Shown: piece after piece, positions 1 to 11,675 of the stretch | Position numbering within the stretch: the first letter of the stretch is position 1 | Layout of the letters: each line of letters opens with the position of its first letter | Assembly (NCBI RefSeq): GCF_005887115.1 | Contig: NZ_PNCJ01000014.1 | Coordinates: 62,001-126,000 of the forward strand | Source: Pseudoalteromonas rubra | GTDB lineage: Bacteria > Pseudomonadota > Gammaproteobacteria > Enterobacterales > Alteromonadaceae | Reading direction: 5' to 3' | DNA length: 64,000 nt | Program-made: the position numbers and the translations under genes | Notes under the pieces: model-generated | What the model was told of the DNA's origin: nothing | What the model saw: only the letters and a program-made list of their open reading frames with translations | The model's database searches: none

Positions 1-1
1 A

Positions 2-1492
2 TCACAAGCAAAATACCTGACTAATTTACCACAAGTTGCCTATACGGCCCAAGCGGTACAAGTCAATGAAGGCGAAGCGGCGCGCCTGGCAGGAACCACG
101 TTAAGTGCATTAATGCAACGTGCCGCAGGCGCATTATTTGAGTATGTCAGTAGTCTGTCACTGAGCGGTCCTGTACTGATCCTCACTGGTAAGGGAAACA
201 ATGGGGGAGATGGCTACGTGCTGGCACATCTGTGTCACCAGGCTGGTATTGCGGTTGAAGTACTAGCGTTGTTCGACCCCGAGCAGCTTCAGGGCGATGC
301 ACGCGCAGCTTATCGTCAATATCAGGGCGGTGGCGGTAAGGTGTCACGCCATTGTGCTGACTGGCAGGCGTCAGCGCCCGCTTTAATCGTGGATGCCGTG
401 TTTGGCAGCGGCTTCCGTGGCCAGTTGCCAGAGCATGTCGCAGCGGTTTTTAGACAGCTTGTTCAGTGCGCGTCACATCGGCTTGCGGTTGATATTCCCA
501 GTGGTGTGAATGGCTCGACCAGTGAAGTTGCCCGGGATGCCTTTGTTGCAGACGTGACCATCACGTTTATTGCGCTCAAGCAAGGCCTGCTCACCGGTTC
601 AGCCAGACACCATAGCGGGACTGTCTATCTGGCAGAGCTGGGCGTTGGGGGCGAATTTGCACAACTGGTATCGCCTTCAAGTCACTATTTTTCAGCAGAG
701 GCTTTACTGGCAAAGCGTCCGGTGCGCCCAGCTGACACCTATAAAAACCGCTGTGGCCATGTGCTGTTAATCGGTGGAGGCCCCGGCATGGCGGGCGCGA
801 TACGGCTGGCTGCTGAAGCCTGTTTACGGGCCGGCGCAGGGCTGGTCAGTGTGGCAACACACCCGGATAATCAGGCTATGGTATTGCAGGGGCGCTATGA
901 GCTGATGGTACACGGTGTTGCCAACGCCGATGCGCTGCAACCGCTGCTGGAAAAAGCCGATACTATAGTGATTGGTCCTGGGCTGGGTCAGTCACCGTGG
1001 GCACGTGCTTTGTTTGATGCAGTGCGCCAGTGCACTAAGAGCGTGGTGGTCGACGCTGATGGACTAAATTTACTGGCAGGACAACCCCGGCAGTGGCAGA
1101 ATGCTATTTTGACCCCACATTGGGGAGAAGCAAAGCGCCTCAGCGCCGCCATCGCGACCTTACCTGAGCGCAGCTCCAGGTTCGAAATGTGCGATGCGCT
1201 GGCACAGTATTTTCAAGCCTGTGTGGTGCTCAAAGGGCCCGGTACTTTGGTTCAGCAAGCGCAGTGCTTAAATATCAATCGCTCGGGGTGTGCAGCCATG
1301 GCCAGCGCTGGGATGGGCGATGTATTATCTGGTATAATTGCCGCTTTGCTTGCGCAGGGCTTGAGTAAATTTGATGCGGCTATGTTAGCGGTGTATATTC
1401 ATGGTCTTGCGGCCGAAAAAGCGGCACATGACGGCGCACATGGGTTGCTGGCAAGTGATTTATTTGTCCATATTAGAGGTATTATCGGATGA
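2..1492 (+). CDS. nnr: Bifunctional NAD(P)H-hydrate epimerase / ADP-dependent dehydratase (5' end cut off)
   Basis: Repairs damaged NAD(P)HX: the N-terminal YjeF_N half epimerises the R/S hydrates and the C-terminal ribokinase-like half dehydrates them using ADP. The frame is open from base 2 and reads family-like residues ([15 protein letters not shown]) before the first ATG at 113, so the true start lies left of the window. Visible motifs: GNNGGDGY (YjeF_N nucleotide loop), [22 protein letters not shown], then [23 protein letters not shown] and GMGDVLSG (dehydratase ATP/ADP site). It overlaps tsaE by 4 bp (ATGA), as in E. coli yjeF-tsaE, so translation is probably coupled. Function is confident; only the start is unknown. 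Confidence 0.95.
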   Translation, partial: SQAKYLTNLPQVAYTAQAVQVNEGEAARLAGTTLSALMQRAAGALFEYVSSLSLSGPVLILTGKGNNGGDGYVLAHLCHQAGIAVEVLALFDPEQLQGDARAAYRQYQGGGGKVSRHCADWQASAPALIVDAVFGSGFRGQLPEHVAAVFRQLVQCASHRLAVDIPSGVNGSTSEVARDAFVADVTITFIALKQGLLTGSARHHSGTVYLAELGVGGEFAQLVSPSSHYFSAEALLAKRPVRPADTYKNRCGHVLLIGGGPGMAGAIRLAAEACLRAGAGLVSVATHPDNQAMVLQGRYELMVHGVANADALQPLLEKADTIVIGPGLGQSPWARALFDAVRQCTKSVVVDADGLNLLAGQPRQWQNAILTPHWGEAKRLSAAIATLPERSSRFEMCDALAQYFQACVVLKGPGTLVQQAQCLNINRSGCAAMASAGMGDVLSGIIAALLAQGLSKFDAAMLAVYIHGLAAEKAAHDGAHGLLASDLFVHIRGIIG

Positions 1493-1965
1493 GTGTCGAT
1501 ACGACATTAGAAATTGATCTGGCTGACGAAGCCGCAACGATTGCCCTGGGTAGCCAGCTGGCTAAGTTAATTGATTCAGGAGCGGTATTTTATTTGCATG
1601 GTGATTTGGGCGCCGGTAAAACGACACTGACACGCGGTATTGTACAGGGGCTGGGTCATCAGGGGAATGTTAAAAGCCCAACCTATACCTTGGTTGAACC
1701 TTATGAGTTGGGAGAGGTCTGTATTTATCATTTTGATTTGTATCGCCTGGGTGACCCGGAAGAGCTGGAATTTATGGGGATCCGGGATTACTTTGCGCCG
1801 CATGCTGTTTGTATTGTCGAATGGCCAGAGAAGGGCGCAGGCGTGATCCCAACGGCAGATATGGACATTGACCTGGCTTATCATGGCGAAGGGCGCCGCG
1901 CCGTATTAAGGCCACACACAGAACGAGGAAGGCAGCTTGCTCAAGCTATAAGTCGATATGCGTAG
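1489..1965 (+). CDS. tsaE: tRNA threonylcarbamoyladenosine biosynthesis ATPase TsaE
   Basis: Member of the TsaBDE complex that makes t6A37 on ANN-decoding tRNAs; TsaE is the P-loop ATPase that resets the TsaBD machine. 158 residues, normal for the family. Walker [14 protein letters not shown] sits near residue 40, followed by [10 protein letters not shown] and the aromatic HFDLYRL motif, and VEWPEKG near residue 110. It starts inside the nnr stop (ATGA) and its own end overlaps amiB by 8 bp, placing it in the middle of a tightly packed operon. Confidence 0.95.
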   Translation: MSVDTTLEIDLADEAATIALGSQLAKLIDSGAVFYLHGDLGAGKTTLTRGIVQGLGHQGNVKSPTYTLVEPYELGEVCIYHFDLYRLGDPEELEFMGIRDYFAPHAVCIVEWPEKGAGVIPTADMDIDLAYHGEGRRAVLRPHTERGRQLAQAISRYA

Positions 1966-3304
1966 TGCGATAATAAAAATTAGCTTTACCCTGTTTGCGC
2001 TGAGCGCGTTATTGCTCGCCAGCGCAGCGCAGGCAAAAAACAAAATCAATGGTGTGCGTGTGTGGCCTTCACCCGAAAGCACACGCGTGGTGTTTGACCT
2101 GTCAGAAAAACCCGAATACAGCTATTTTATGCTGAAAAACCCGCTGCGGCTGGTGATTGACCTGGAAAACACCAGCAAGCTCAAGCAGCTCCCGAGCTTG
2201 CCTAAAGAACATAAAATCGTCGAAAAACTGCGTTACAGTCAGGCCAAAAGCCGCAACAGCACCCGGGTGGTCATGGAGCTGAGCCGTACCGCCAAACCCG
2301 TTATTTTTGCGCTCGCGCCGACCGGACCATACAAAGACCGTTTGGTGGTTGACCTGTATGGGCAGCAAAAAAGCCTCTATGCCAGTAAATCTAAACAAAG
2401 CAAAAAGCGCGAGCTGGTAAAAGACAGAGACATTATCATTGCCATTGATGCCGGCCACGGTGGGGAAGACCCTGGTTCAATCGGACCCTCCGGGACTTAT
2501 GAAAAAAACATCACACTGCCTATTGCGAAACGACTTGCGCGCTTAATTGATAAAGAGCCTGGCATGCAGGCACGTCTGACCCGCACCGGTGATTACTACA
2601 TCAAGCTTAACACCCGTACCGCGAGAGCCAGAGAGCGTCAGGCTGACTTCTTTGTGTCTATCCACGCAGACGCTTTTTCGCGCCCGGAACCCCGTGGCGC
2701 TTCGGTTTGGATTTTGTCATTACGTCGAGCCAATTCCGAAGTCGGTAAATGGCTGGAAGATAAGGAAAAGCACTCTCAGCTGCTGGGCGGTGCGGCGGAT
2801 GTGATAAAGGACACTGCGAACGAGAAATATCTGGCCAAGGCATTACTGGATATGTCCATGGACCACTCAATGAAAACTGGCTTTAAGGTGGCGGAAGAAG
2901 TGGTAACTGAGCTGAAAAAAGTGACGAAACTACATAAAAAACGCCCTCAGGCGGCCAACTTTGGGGTGCTAAAATCACCAGATATCCCCTCTATTTTGGT
3001 CGAAACTGGCTTTATCTCCAATCCACAGGAAGAAAAACAGCTTAAAACCAGTTATCACCAGCAGCGCCTGGCGAATGCCATTTTTAAGTCAATTAAGCGT
3101 TATTATCAGCAAAACCCGCCAGACAATACGTTGTTTGCGAGCCTGAAAAACAACAAACCGCTGCGTCACAAAGTACAGCGGGGTGAATCTCTAAGTGTAC
3201 TGGCCGCCCGCTACGGCACCACGGTGTCTGCATTGAAAAAGGCCAACCGACTGACTAAAAATACTTTGTATATTGGTCAGGTGCTGACCATTCCTAAGGC
3301 GTAG
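1958..3304 (+). CDS. amiB: N-acetylmuramoyl-L-alanine amidase (AmiB type, AMIN + Amidase_3 + LysM)
   Basis: Periplasmic zinc amidase that cleaves septal peptidoglycan during cell separation. Residues 1-26 form a Sec signal peptide (hydrophobic run ending ASAAQA). An AMIN domain (about 30-130, [16 protein letters not shown]) targets the septum. The Amidase_3 domain (about 158-380) shows zinc ligands in [19 protein letters not shown] and VSIHADAF, with the catalytic Glu in [12 protein letters not shown] LysM repeat (about 402-446, [18 protein letters not shown]) binds glycan. An inserted segment around 260-310 could be the autoinhibitory helix known in AmiB/AmiC (inference). It overlaps tsaE by 8 bp and ends 3 bp before mutL. 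Confidence 0.94.
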   Translation: MRSAIIKISFTLFALSALLLASAAQAKNKINGVRVWPSPESTRVVFDLSEKPEYSYFMLKNPLRLVIDLENTSKLKQLPSLPKEHKIVEKLRYSQAKSRNSTRVVMELSRTAKPVIFALAPTGPYKDRLVVDLYGQQKSLYASKSKQSKKRELVKDRDIIIAIDAGHGGEDPGSIGPSGTYEKNITLPIAKRLARLIDKEPGMQARLTRTGDYYIKLNTRTARARERQADFFVSIHADAFSRPEPRGASVWILSLRRANSEVGKWLEDKEKHSQLLGGAADVIKDTANEKYLAKALLDMSMDHSMKTGFKVAEEVVTELKKVTKLHKKRPQAANFGVLKSPDIPSILVETGFISNPQEEKQLKTSYHQQRLANAIFKSIKRYYQQNPPDNTLFASLKNNKPLRHKVQRGESLSVLAARYGTTVSALKKANRLTKNTLYIGQVLTIPKA

Positions 3305-3307
3305 TCT

Positions 3308-5200
3308 GTGGCTATAGAAATTTTACCAGCCAGATTAGCGAACCAGATAGCTGCGGGTGAGGTGGTTGAACGCCCGGCTTCTGTCGTTAAGGAATTGGTC
3401 GAAAATAGTATTGATGCCGGCGCGACACGCATACAGATAGACATAGAGCGTGGTGGCCACAAGCTCATCCGGATAAGGGACAATGGTGCCGGTATTGTTA
3501 AAGATGAGCTGACGCTGGCGCTGTCTCGTCATGCAACCAGCAAGCTTAAAACTTTGGACGACCTGGAATGTATTTCGTCGCTGGGCTTTCGCGGAGAGGC
3601 GCTGGCTTCGATCAGTTCTGTATCCAGGCTGACATTGAGCTCTAAGCCTGCCGATCAGGAAACGGCCTGGCAGGCGTTTGCCGAGGGGCGTGATATGACG
3701 GTGCAGATCCAGCCAACCGCCCATCCCAATGGGACCACCATTGAAGTCAAAGATCTATTCTTCAATACCCCGGCCAGACGAAAGTTCTTACGTACTGAAA
3801 AAACCGAGTTTAGCCATATCGATGAACTGATTAAGCGTATTGCTTTAAGTCGCTTTGATCTGGCCCTGACGCTGACGCATAACCAAAAAGTGATCAGGCA
3901 GTTTCGTGCCCGGCCAGACCCATACAGTGTGGAACGGGTTGCCCAGGTAGCTGGTAAAGTGTTTTCACAGCAGGCCAGCTTTGTGGAATCTGGTCACGAT
4001 GGCCTGAAATTGTATGGCTGGGTGTTACCGGTAGGAAGCAACAATCAGACCCAATACACTTATGTCAATGGTCGGATGATGCGAGATAAATTGATCCTGC
4101 ATGCTATCCGACAAGCGTTTGAGGAAACAGTCGGGACCGTTGATACGCCGGGATTTGTGATTTATCTGGAACTCGACCCAACTCAGGTTGATGTGAATGT
4201 GCATCCTGCCAAGCATGAGGTGCGGTTTCATCAGGCACGTCTGATCCATGACTTTATTGTTCAGGCTGTGAAGCAAGTTGTACTCAGTGAGCGACCTGAG
4301 TTGCCATTGCACCAACCGGATACACAAGTGGCTGCGGGCGCGGTTACTGACACCATAAGTCATAGCGAGCCTGTAGCGGGTGAGCAATTGACCTTACAGC
4401 AGACGCGTCAGCATCAGGCTTATCGAACGCCACTACAAAATGAATATGGCGAAGTGCGGGACAACGCTTTTCCATCTGCCCGAGGGGCGTCATCTGGTGC
4501 GCAAGGGGTAAGCCAAAGCACCCGAAGTGGTGCGAAAAACAGCATCAGTTCAGTCTCTGCTAAGCCACCTCAGGTTAATGTCAACGAGCTGTATCAGGGA
4601 ATGCTTGCCCCGTCAGAGGCATCAAAGGTAATACCCAGAGTTGAGGAAGCCACAGTTCATCATGAAGCGGTGGTCACCCAGTTTTTGCCTCTAAAAAGCG
4701 GTACCGTCCTCTTCACTCAGGCTGGTGAACTCAGGTTGGGCCATTGTCGAGATGGCCTGATAGAAACCTGGCAGGCACAGCTTGAACAAGACGGTACTTT
4801 ACAGGGCAAAGCATTGCTATTGCCTGTGCGCGTTAATTTGAGTACGCAGGAGATTGCGCGTATTACGCAACAGGAATCCTGGCTGACGTTACTGGGATTT
4901 GCTATCCAGTCACACGAACGCTACGTGATGGTGAAAAAGTTGCCTTTAAGTCTGTATAGCCTGGATGTACCTCAGTGCCTGGATAGTGTGCTCGACGCTT
5001 GTACAGCAGAGGTACAGACGTTGGAAGATTGGTTAAACTGGCTGAAAGCGACAACGCCGGCAAGTTACTTTGACTCCCAACACTTTGTGGCAGTCACTGA
5101 AAAAATATTAAAAAATGCCAGAAGCTGTGCTCAAATCGAAGCAAAAGCGGTTACAATAGACCAAAGCAAGCTAAAAAGCTTGTCCCAGCAAGAGCCATAA
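3308..5200 (+). CDS. mutL: DNA mismatch repair protein MutL
   Basis: GHKL ATPase that links MutS mismatch recognition to MutH/UvrD. The N-terminal ATPase is complete: [11 protein letters not shown] (Mg/ATP), [21 protein letters not shown] and the [11 protein letters not shown] loop; the [13 protein letters not shown] motif near residue 300 closes the transducer domain. A variable Gln/Ser-rich linker (about 340-440) leads to the C-terminal dimerisation domain (about 450-630). No DQHAxxER endonuclease motif is visible, consistent with a MutH-type system. The start is GTG at 3308, 3 bp after the amiB stop, with AAGG 8 bp upstream inside amiB. 630 residues, typical length. Confidence 0.96.
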   Translation: MAIEILPARLANQIAAGEVVERPASVVKELVENSIDAGATRIQIDIERGGHKLIRIRDNGAGIVKDELTLALSRHATSKLKTLDDLECISSLGFRGEALASISSVSRLTLSSKPADQETAWQAFAEGRDMTVQIQPTAHPNGTTIEVKDLFFNTPARRKFLRTEKTEFSHIDELIKRIALSRFDLALTLTHNQKVIRQFRARPDPYSVERVAQVAGKVFSQQASFVESGHDGLKLYGWVLPVGSNNQTQYTYVNGRMMRDKLILHAIRQAFEETVGTVDTPGFVIYLELDPTQVDVNVHPAKHEVRFHQARLIHDFIVQAVKQVVLSERPELPLHQPDTQVAAGAVTDTISHSEPVAGEQLTLQQTRQHQAYRTPLQNEYGEVRDNAFPSARGASSGAQGVSQSTRSGAKNSISSVSAKPPQVNVNELYQGMLAPSEASKVIPRVEEATVHHEAVVTQFLPLKSGTVLFTQAGELRLGHCRDGLIETWQAQLEQDGTLQGKALLLPVRVNLSTQEIARITQQESWLTLLGFAIQSHERYVMVKKLPLSLYSLDVPQCLDSVLDACTAEVQTLEDWLNWLKATTPASYFDSQHFVAVTEKILKNARSCAQIEAKAVTIDQSKLKSLSQQEP

Positions 5201-5259
5201 GATCTTGTCCTGGCTGTAACCCAGATGTGTTGCAGCACCAACAGCAGTAGAGAAACAGT

Positions 5260-6177
5260 GTGCAAGCAAAACCCGTTATTACCTTGATGGGGCCAACCGC
5301 CGCCGGTAAAACCGCGTTGGCTATTGAGCTCTGTCAGCATTTAAAGAGTGAGATTATCAGTGTGGATTCTGCACTGGTATACAAAGGCATGGATATAGGT
5401 ACCGCCAAACCTGATGCTGCTGAGCAGGCTATGGCACCGCACCACCTGATTGACTTGTTGGATCCGGCTGAAAGTTACTCTGTTGCAGATTTTCGCCGTG
5501 ATGCCATTGCCTGTATTGAACGGTTGCACGATCAGGGTAAAGTACCCGTGCTGGTTGGCGGTACTATGATGTACTTTAAAGGGCTGATTGAAGGTTTATC
5601 GCCTTTGCCTGAAGCCTGCCCGCAGGTACGAGAGGCGCTTGAGCAAGAAGCAAATGAGCTGGGCTGGCCAGCTTTACATGCGCAGCTGATGAAAATAGAT
5701 CCACAGGCGGCGGCGAAAATCAGCGAGAATGATTCACAGCGTATCAACAGAGCGCTGGAAGTGCACCGTTTAACGGGCAAAACCATGACTGAATTGCAAA
5801 AAGCCAAACAAGCGCCTTTACCTTATCAGTTTCATCAGTTTGCAATTGCCCCGAAGGATCGTAAGATACTGCACGAAAGAATAGAAAAAAGATTTAAAAT
5901 AATGCTGGATCAGGGCTTTAAAAACGAAGTTTTGGCCTTATATCAGCGAAATGATTTGCATCCGGATTTGCCTTCCATTCGTTGTGTGGGATATCGGCAG
6001 ATGTGGGAGCATTTGGCTGGCGAGTGCGATTATGAAGAAATGCTCTTCAAAGGAATTGCAGCAACCAGGCAGTTAGCGAAGCGCCAATTAACCTGGTTAC
6101 GTAGTTGGCCAGATGTCACCTGGCTTGAAACGGACGGGCAAGAAAACTTGCAACGTGTATTAAGTTCGCTAAGCTAA
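5260..6177 (+). CDS. miaA: tRNA dimethylallyltransferase
   Basis: Transfers the dimethylallyl group of DMAPP to A37 of UNN-decoding tRNAs (i6A, later ms2i6A). The P-loop [11 protein letters not shown] is at residues 11-21, the substrate loop [16 protein letters not shown] near 35-50, and the [35 protein letters not shown] and [14 protein letters not shown] motifs follow in order. 305 residues. The start is GTG at 5260; the preceding ATG candidates are out of frame and the P-loop is where it should be relative to this start. It lies 59 bp after mutL and directly upstream of hfq, as in E. coli. Confidence 0.96.
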   Translation: MQAKPVITLMGPTAAGKTALAIELCQHLKSEIISVDSALVYKGMDIGTAKPDAAEQAMAPHHLIDLLDPAESYSVADFRRDAIACIERLHDQGKVPVLVGGTMMYFKGLIEGLSPLPEACPQVREALEQEANELGWPALHAQLMKIDPQAAAKISENDSQRINRALEVHRLTGKTMTELQKAKQAPLPYQFHQFAIAPKDRKILHERIEKRFKIMLDQGFKNEVLALYQRNDLHPDLPSIRCVGYRQMWEHLAGECDYEEMLFKGIAATRQLAKRQLTWLRSWPDVTWLETDGQENLQRVLSSLS

Positions 6178-6255
6178 TAGAGGTTGGGGAAATTTTTTTA
6201 TTCAGATTACTTCAACTATCTCAACATAATAACACCTAGAACGAAGGATAAGAAC

Positions 6256-6519
6256 ATGGCAAAAGGCCAATCGTTACAAGACCCATTTTTGAATGTCTTA
6301 CGTCGTGAGCGCATTCCCGTTTCCATCTTTTTAGTTAACGGTATCAAATTACAAGGCAAGATCCAGTCCTTTGATCAGTTCGTCATCTTGCTAGAAAACA
6401 CAGTAAATCAGATGGTTTACAAACATGCCATTTCGACCGTGGTGCCTGCTCGTGCTGTAAATTTCCAGAACACACAAGGCAATGACAGTGCAGAACATGG
6501 CGAAGATGGTAACTTTTAA
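6256..6519 (+). CDS. hfq: RNA chaperone Hfq
   Basis: Hexameric Sm-like protein that anneals small RNAs to mRNAs. 87 residues. The Sm1 region ([20 protein letters not shown]) and Sm2 signature ([12 protein letters not shown]) are intact, including proximal-face Gln8 (GQSLQDPFL) and YKHA. A short acidic tail ([10 protein letters not shown]) replaces the longer enterobacterial C-terminus. The ATG at 6256 is chosen because AAGGA lies at 6244-6248, 7 bp upstream; an in-frame extension back to 6184 has no family match. It sits between miaA and hflX. Confidence 0.97.
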   Translation: MAKGQSLQDPFLNVLRRERIPVSIFLVNGIKLQGKIQSFDQFVILLENTVNQMVYKHAISTVVPARAVNFQNTQGNDSAEHGEDGNF

Positions 6520-6550
6520 TCGTTTTTAGTCGATAGTAGGAGCGTAATGC

Positions 6551-7840
6551 TTGTTTGACCGTTATGAAGCCGGCGAACAGGCAGTCTTAGTACATATAGA
6601 GTTTCCTAATGAAGGAGATCGAGAAGATCTTCGCGAACTGGAAATGCTAGTGTCTTCTGCTGGTGTTAGTTGTTTGACGGTTGTGCAAGGCAGCCGTCAG
6701 GCGCCTCATCCGAAATTGTTTGTCGGAACGGGGAAAGCAGAAGAAATCGCTGAGATTGTCAGAACTCACAATGCAGATGTCATCATCTTTAATCATCAAC
6801 TCAGTCCCTCTCAAGAGCGCAACTTAGAGCGTGTCTGCCGTTGCCGGGTATTAGATAGAACGACCTTAATTTTAGATATTTTTGCTCAGCGTGCACGAAC
6901 CCACGAGGGTAAATTGCAGGTTGAACTGGCGCAGTTGCGACATATTTCAACTCGCCTGATCCGTGGCTGGACCCACCTTGAAAGACAAAAAGGCGGGATA
7001 GGCTTGCGCGGGCCGGGTGAAACACAGCTTGAAACCGACCGCCGCTTACTCAGAGAGCGGATCAAAAGTATCCGTAAGCGACTGGAGAAAGTTGCAACGG
7101 TACGTGAGCAGGGGCGCCGGGCGCGTAGCCGTAACGAGATCCCCACGGTGTCTCTGGTCGGCTATACCAATGCGGGCAAGTCAACCTTGTTTAATCATGT
7201 CACGCATGCCGATGTATACGCTGCGGATCAGCTGTTCGCGACCTTAGACCCGACATTACGTAAGCTTGAAATTGCCGACGTCGGACCAGTCATTTTTGCT
7301 GATACCGTTGGTTTTATTCGCCATTTACCTCATGATTTGGTGGCTGCGTTCAAAGCAACACTGACTGAAACACGTGAGGCGGATTTACAGCTTCATGTTG
7401 TAGATGTGGCTGATCAGAGAAGAAAAGAGAACATAGAAGAGGTACAATCGGTCCTCAAAGAAATTGAGGCAGATGAGATCCCTCAGTTGCTGGTTTACAA
7501 CAAAATTGATCTGGTTGAGGAGATCAACCCTAAAATAGACAGAGACGATCAAGGCGTACCAGTGCGTGTATGGTTATCAGCACATACGGGTGAAGGCAGT
7601 GATTTGCTTGAGCAGGCGATTTCGGAGCTATTAGCAAAGAAAATTTTTGCCCATAAGCTCATCGTACCACCTGCTTTTGGCAAGTTACGTGGGGCTTTGT
7701 TTAACCTCAATGCAGTAAACGGTGAGTCTTATGATGAGACCGGAAACTGGCTGCTGGACGTCAGATTGCCACAGGCTGACTGGGAAAGACTTAAAAAAGA
7801 GCAGGGGCAGGAAATAGAGCAATTTGTGGTTGGGGATTGA
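6551..7840 (+). CDS. hflX: Ribosome-associated GTPase HflX (TTG start)
   Basis: Obg-like GTPase that splits stalled or heat-damaged 70S ribosomes. An N-terminal HflX domain (1-185, with GTGKAEEIAE, LDRTTLILDIFAQRARTHEG and GIGLRGPGETQLETDRR) precedes the G domain: G1 GYTNAGKST, G3 DTVGF, G4 NKID. 429 residues. Translation starts at TTG 6551 (product MFDRYEAGEQAVLVHI, aligned with the E. coli start), with AGGAG at 6538-6542 spaced 8 bp. An out-of-frame ATG at 6547 overlaps this site and reads only three codons to a stop, an unusual start context that could lower initiation. Confidence 0.95.
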   Translation: MFDRYEAGEQAVLVHIEFPNEGDREDLRELEMLVSSAGVSCLTVVQGSRQAPHPKLFVGTGKAEEIAEIVRTHNADVIIFNHQLSPSQERNLERVCRCRVLDRTTLILDIFAQRARTHEGKLQVELAQLRHISTRLIRGWTHLERQKGGIGLRGPGETQLETDRRLLRERIKSIRKRLEKVATVREQGRRARSRNEIPTVSLVGYTNAGKSTLFNHVTHADVYAADQLFATLDPTLRKLEIADVGPVIFADTVGFIRHLPHDLVAAFKATLTETREADLQLHVVDVADQRRKENIEEVQSVLKEIEADEIPQLLVYNKIDLVEEINPKIDRDDQGVPVRVWLSAHTGEGSDLLEQAISELLAKKIFAHKLIVPPAFGKLRGALFNLNAVNGESYDETGNWLLDVRLPQADWERLKKEQGQEIEQFVVGD

Positions 7841-7931
7841 AAAAGCCCTACATCGCACGCATTTCTCTATTAGATCTCTGTGTTTTTTGTTAGATTTAGA
7901 TTAATTCATTTTATAACAATGGAGTATAGCT

Positions 7932-9095
7932 ATGGCCTGGAACGAACCGGGTAATAATGGCAATGATAACGACCCGTGGAAAAACCGCGGCGGTCGTGAT
8001 CAGGGGCCACCTGACTTAGACGAGGTATTCCGCAAATTTAACAACAAGTTTGGCGGTATGTTTGGCGGCAAGCCAGGCAAAGGCGGTGGTATCGGCGGTG
8101 CCGGTACGGTGTTTGTGCTGCTGATAGCCTTTGTTGTCTGGGCACTGAGCGGTATTTACACAGTAAAAGAAGCCGAACGTGGTATCGTGCTGCAATTCGG
8201 TGAATTTAACCGTATCGCCGAACCGGGTCTTCGCTGGAAGATGACCTTTGTTGAACGTGTTATCCCCATTGATATTGAAGCGGTTCGCTCATTGTCGGCA
8301 TCCGGCTTCATGTTGACTGAAGACGAAAACGTGGTAAGTGTTGAGTTTGAAGTACAGTATCGAGTGGTTGACCCGACTTTGTATCGCTTCAGCGTAACCG
8401 ATGCCGATCACAGCTTACAGCAAGCGCTTGATAGTGCGTTGCGTTATGTTGTAGGTCACTCTCGCATGGACCAGGTCCTAACAACCGGCCGTGAATTGGT
8501 ACGTCAACGTACCTGGGATGAACTGACCAAGATTATCGAGCCATATAACTTGGGTATTATTGTCACCGATGTGAACTTTAAAGATTCACGTCCGCCTGCA
8601 GAAGTAAAAGATGCATTCGATGACGCCATCGCAGCACAAGAGGATGAAGAGCGTTTCATTCGTGAAGCAGAAGCATACGCGAGAGAAATTGAGCCGCGTG
8701 CTCGTGGTCAGGTAACGCGTATGACGCAAGAAGCGGAAGCATATCGAGAGCGCATCACACTGGAAGCGCAGGGTGAGGTTGAGCGCTTTGAGAAGCTGCT
8801 GCCAGAATACCAAGCTGCCAAGCAGGTTACCCGTGAACGTTTGTACATCGAAACCATGGAACAAGTGCTGGGCAGCAGCTCTAAAGTCCTGGTTGATGTA
8901 CAAGGCGGCAATAACATGATGTATCTGCCACTGGATAAGATTATGCAGCAAGGTAAGCCAGGCTCACAGGTGACTCTGCCGAGCCAAAACGACATCAATC
9001 AGCTTCGTCAGTCGCTGGGCCAGTCACGTAATAGTACGGTAAACAGCAGTGATGACCGTTTTTCGCGTGACCGTTTTAACAATGGTGGGAGGTAA
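7932..9095 (+). CDS. hflK: FtsH protease modulator HflK
   Basis: SPFH/band-7 inner-membrane protein that forms the HflKC cage around FtsH. A Gly/Asn/Asp-rich cytoplasmic N-terminus (1-55, NEPGNNGNDNDPW) is followed by one membrane segment (about 57-78, VFVLLIAFVVWALSGIYTV) and a periplasmic SPFH domain starting KEAERGIVLQFGEF. A charged helical region (about 230-300, RFIREAEAYAREIEPRARGQ) is likely coiled coil, with a polar C-terminal tail. 387 residues. GGAG at 7921-7924 supports the ATG at 7932. It is followed 5 bp later by hflC. Confidence 0.95.
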   Translation: MAWNEPGNNGNDNDPWKNRGGRDQGPPDLDEVFRKFNNKFGGMFGGKPGKGGGIGGAGTVFVLLIAFVVWALSGIYTVKEAERGIVLQFGEFNRIAEPGLRWKMTFVERVIPIDIEAVRSLSASGFMLTEDENVVSVEFEVQYRVVDPTLYRFSVTDADHSLQQALDSALRYVVGHSRMDQVLTTGRELVRQRTWDELTKIIEPYNLGIIVTDVNFKDSRPPAEVKDAFDDAIAAQEDEERFIREAEAYAREIEPRARGQVTRMTQEAEAYRERITLEAQGEVERFEKLLPEYQAAKQVTRERLYIETMEQVLGSSSKVLVDVQGGNNMMYLPLDKIMQQGKPGSQVTLPSQNDINQLRQSLGQSRNSTVNSSDDRFSRDRFNNGGR

Positions 9096-9100
9096 CTGAC

Positions 9101-9979
9101 ATGAAAAACATGACTATCGTAGGATTGCTCGTTGTTGCATTTCTGACTTTTTCGTCGGTGTTTGTTGTGACAGAAGGGCAACGTGCCATTGTTTTACTGT
9201 TCAGTAAAGTGCAAAAAGACAGTCAGGACAATGCCGTGGTCTATGAACCTGGTCTGCACCTGAAAGTGCCTTTTTTCAGTCAGGTACGTCGCATTGATGC
9301 ACGCATTCAGACTCTGGATGGCGCACCAGATCGTTTCGTAACCAGCGAGAAAAAAGACTTGATCGTCGATTCATTCGTGAAGTGGCGTGTTAACGATTTC
9401 TCCGCGTACTATCTGCGTGCCAGAGGTGATAAGCAATATGCTGAAACCCTGCTGAAGCAGAAAGTGAACAATGGTCTGAGAACTAACTTTGGTTCACGTA
9501 CTATCAAAGAGATCGTTTCGGGTGAACGTAGTGAACTGATGGAAGAAGCCCTGGTACAGGCCTCTGAAAGTGCTCAGGAGCTGGGTATTGAAGTACTGGA
9601 CGTACGGGTTAAGCAAATCAACCTGCCAAATGAAGTGAGTAACTCTATCTTCCAGCGGATGCGTGCTGAACGTACCGCGGTGGCAAAAGAGCACCGCTCT
9701 GAAGGTCAGGAAAAAGCAGAGATCATTCGTGCTGAAGTGGATCGTCGGGTAACGGTTATGCTGGCGGACGCGGAGCGTAATGCACGTGCTGTGCGTGGTC
9801 AGGGTGACGCGCTAGCGGCAAAGATTTATGCCGATGCCTATAACAAAGATCCTGAATTCTTTGGCTTTGTTCGTTCACTGGAAGCATATAAGAATACCTT
9901 CACCAATAAAGGAGATGTGATGGTATTATCACCGGATAGCGAGTTCTTCGATTATATGAAGAACAAAAAAGGTGACTAA
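9101..9979 (+). CDS. hflC: FtsH protease modulator HflC
   Basis: Partner of HflK in the periplasmic cage that restricts FtsH access to membrane substrates. An N-terminal membrane anchor (about 4-24) leads straight into the SPFH core (VTEGQRAIVLLFSKV), the helical RMRAERTAVAKEHRSEGQEKAE segment typical of HflC, and a conserved C-terminal FFDYMKNKK. 292 residues. GGGAGG overlaps the end of hflK upstream of the ATG at 9101, so the two are probably translationally coupled. A strong terminator follows at 10022-10048, closing the nnr-to-hflC transcription unit. Confidence 0.95.
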   Translation: MKNMTIVGLLVVAFLTFSSVFVVTEGQRAIVLLFSKVQKDSQDNAVVYEPGLHLKVPFFSQVRRIDARIQTLDGAPDRFVTSEKKDLIVDSFVKWRVNDFSAYYLRARGDKQYAETLLKQKVNNGLRTNFGSRTIKEIVSGERSELMEEALVQASESAQELGIEVLDVRVKQINLPNEVSNSIFQRMRAERTAVAKEHRSEGQEKAEIIRAEVDRRVTVMLADAERNARAVRGQGDALAAKIYADAYNKDPEFFGFVRSLEAYKNTFTNKGDVMVLSPDSEFFDYMKNKKGD

Positions 9980-10021
9980 GACAGGGCACGTGTTCACTAG
10001 ATGAGACAACCTGGTCAACGT

Positions 10022-10048
10022 AAAAACCCTGCAGCCGCGGGGTTTTTT
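10022..10048 (+). terminator. Rho-independent terminator after hflC
   Basis: A 10-bp stem AAAACCCTGC / GCGGGGTTTT (one G-T pair) with loop AGCC, running into six T residues. It lies 43 bp after the hflC stop and 190 bp before purA, so it ends the hfq-hflXKC operon. Confidence 0.85.
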
Positions 10049-10213
10049 GTACCTGCATGTTTATCACCAGCAGTTAAGGGGAAATCACCACTGCTTTTGT
10101 GCAATGCATATTTGAAGAAAACCTCTTAATTTCATTGGGATCCCAGCAAGTGCGGAAAAAATAGCCGTAATGGGGTGTTTTGACCGGGCTTTTCTGATAA
10201 AATCTGCGCCTAA

Positions 10214-11551
<1,338 letters not shown>

Positions 11552-11559
11552 TTCTTAAA

Positions 11560-11588
11560 GAAAAAAGCTGCCTCGGCAGCTTTTTTTA
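11560..11588 (+). terminator. Rho-independent terminator after purA
   Basis: Stem AAAAGCTGC / GCAGCTTTT with loop CTCG, followed by a run of T; it begins 9 bp after the purA stop. The symmetrical A and T runs could also stop transcription from the other strand. Confidence 0.85.
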
Positions 11589-11675
11589 TGTCTGTAGTTT
11601 GTCTGCCACACCGACCGACGCGGTGGCACATTTATTGTATACTTAACCTCAGTGTGTCACAGATACGTATTGAAC

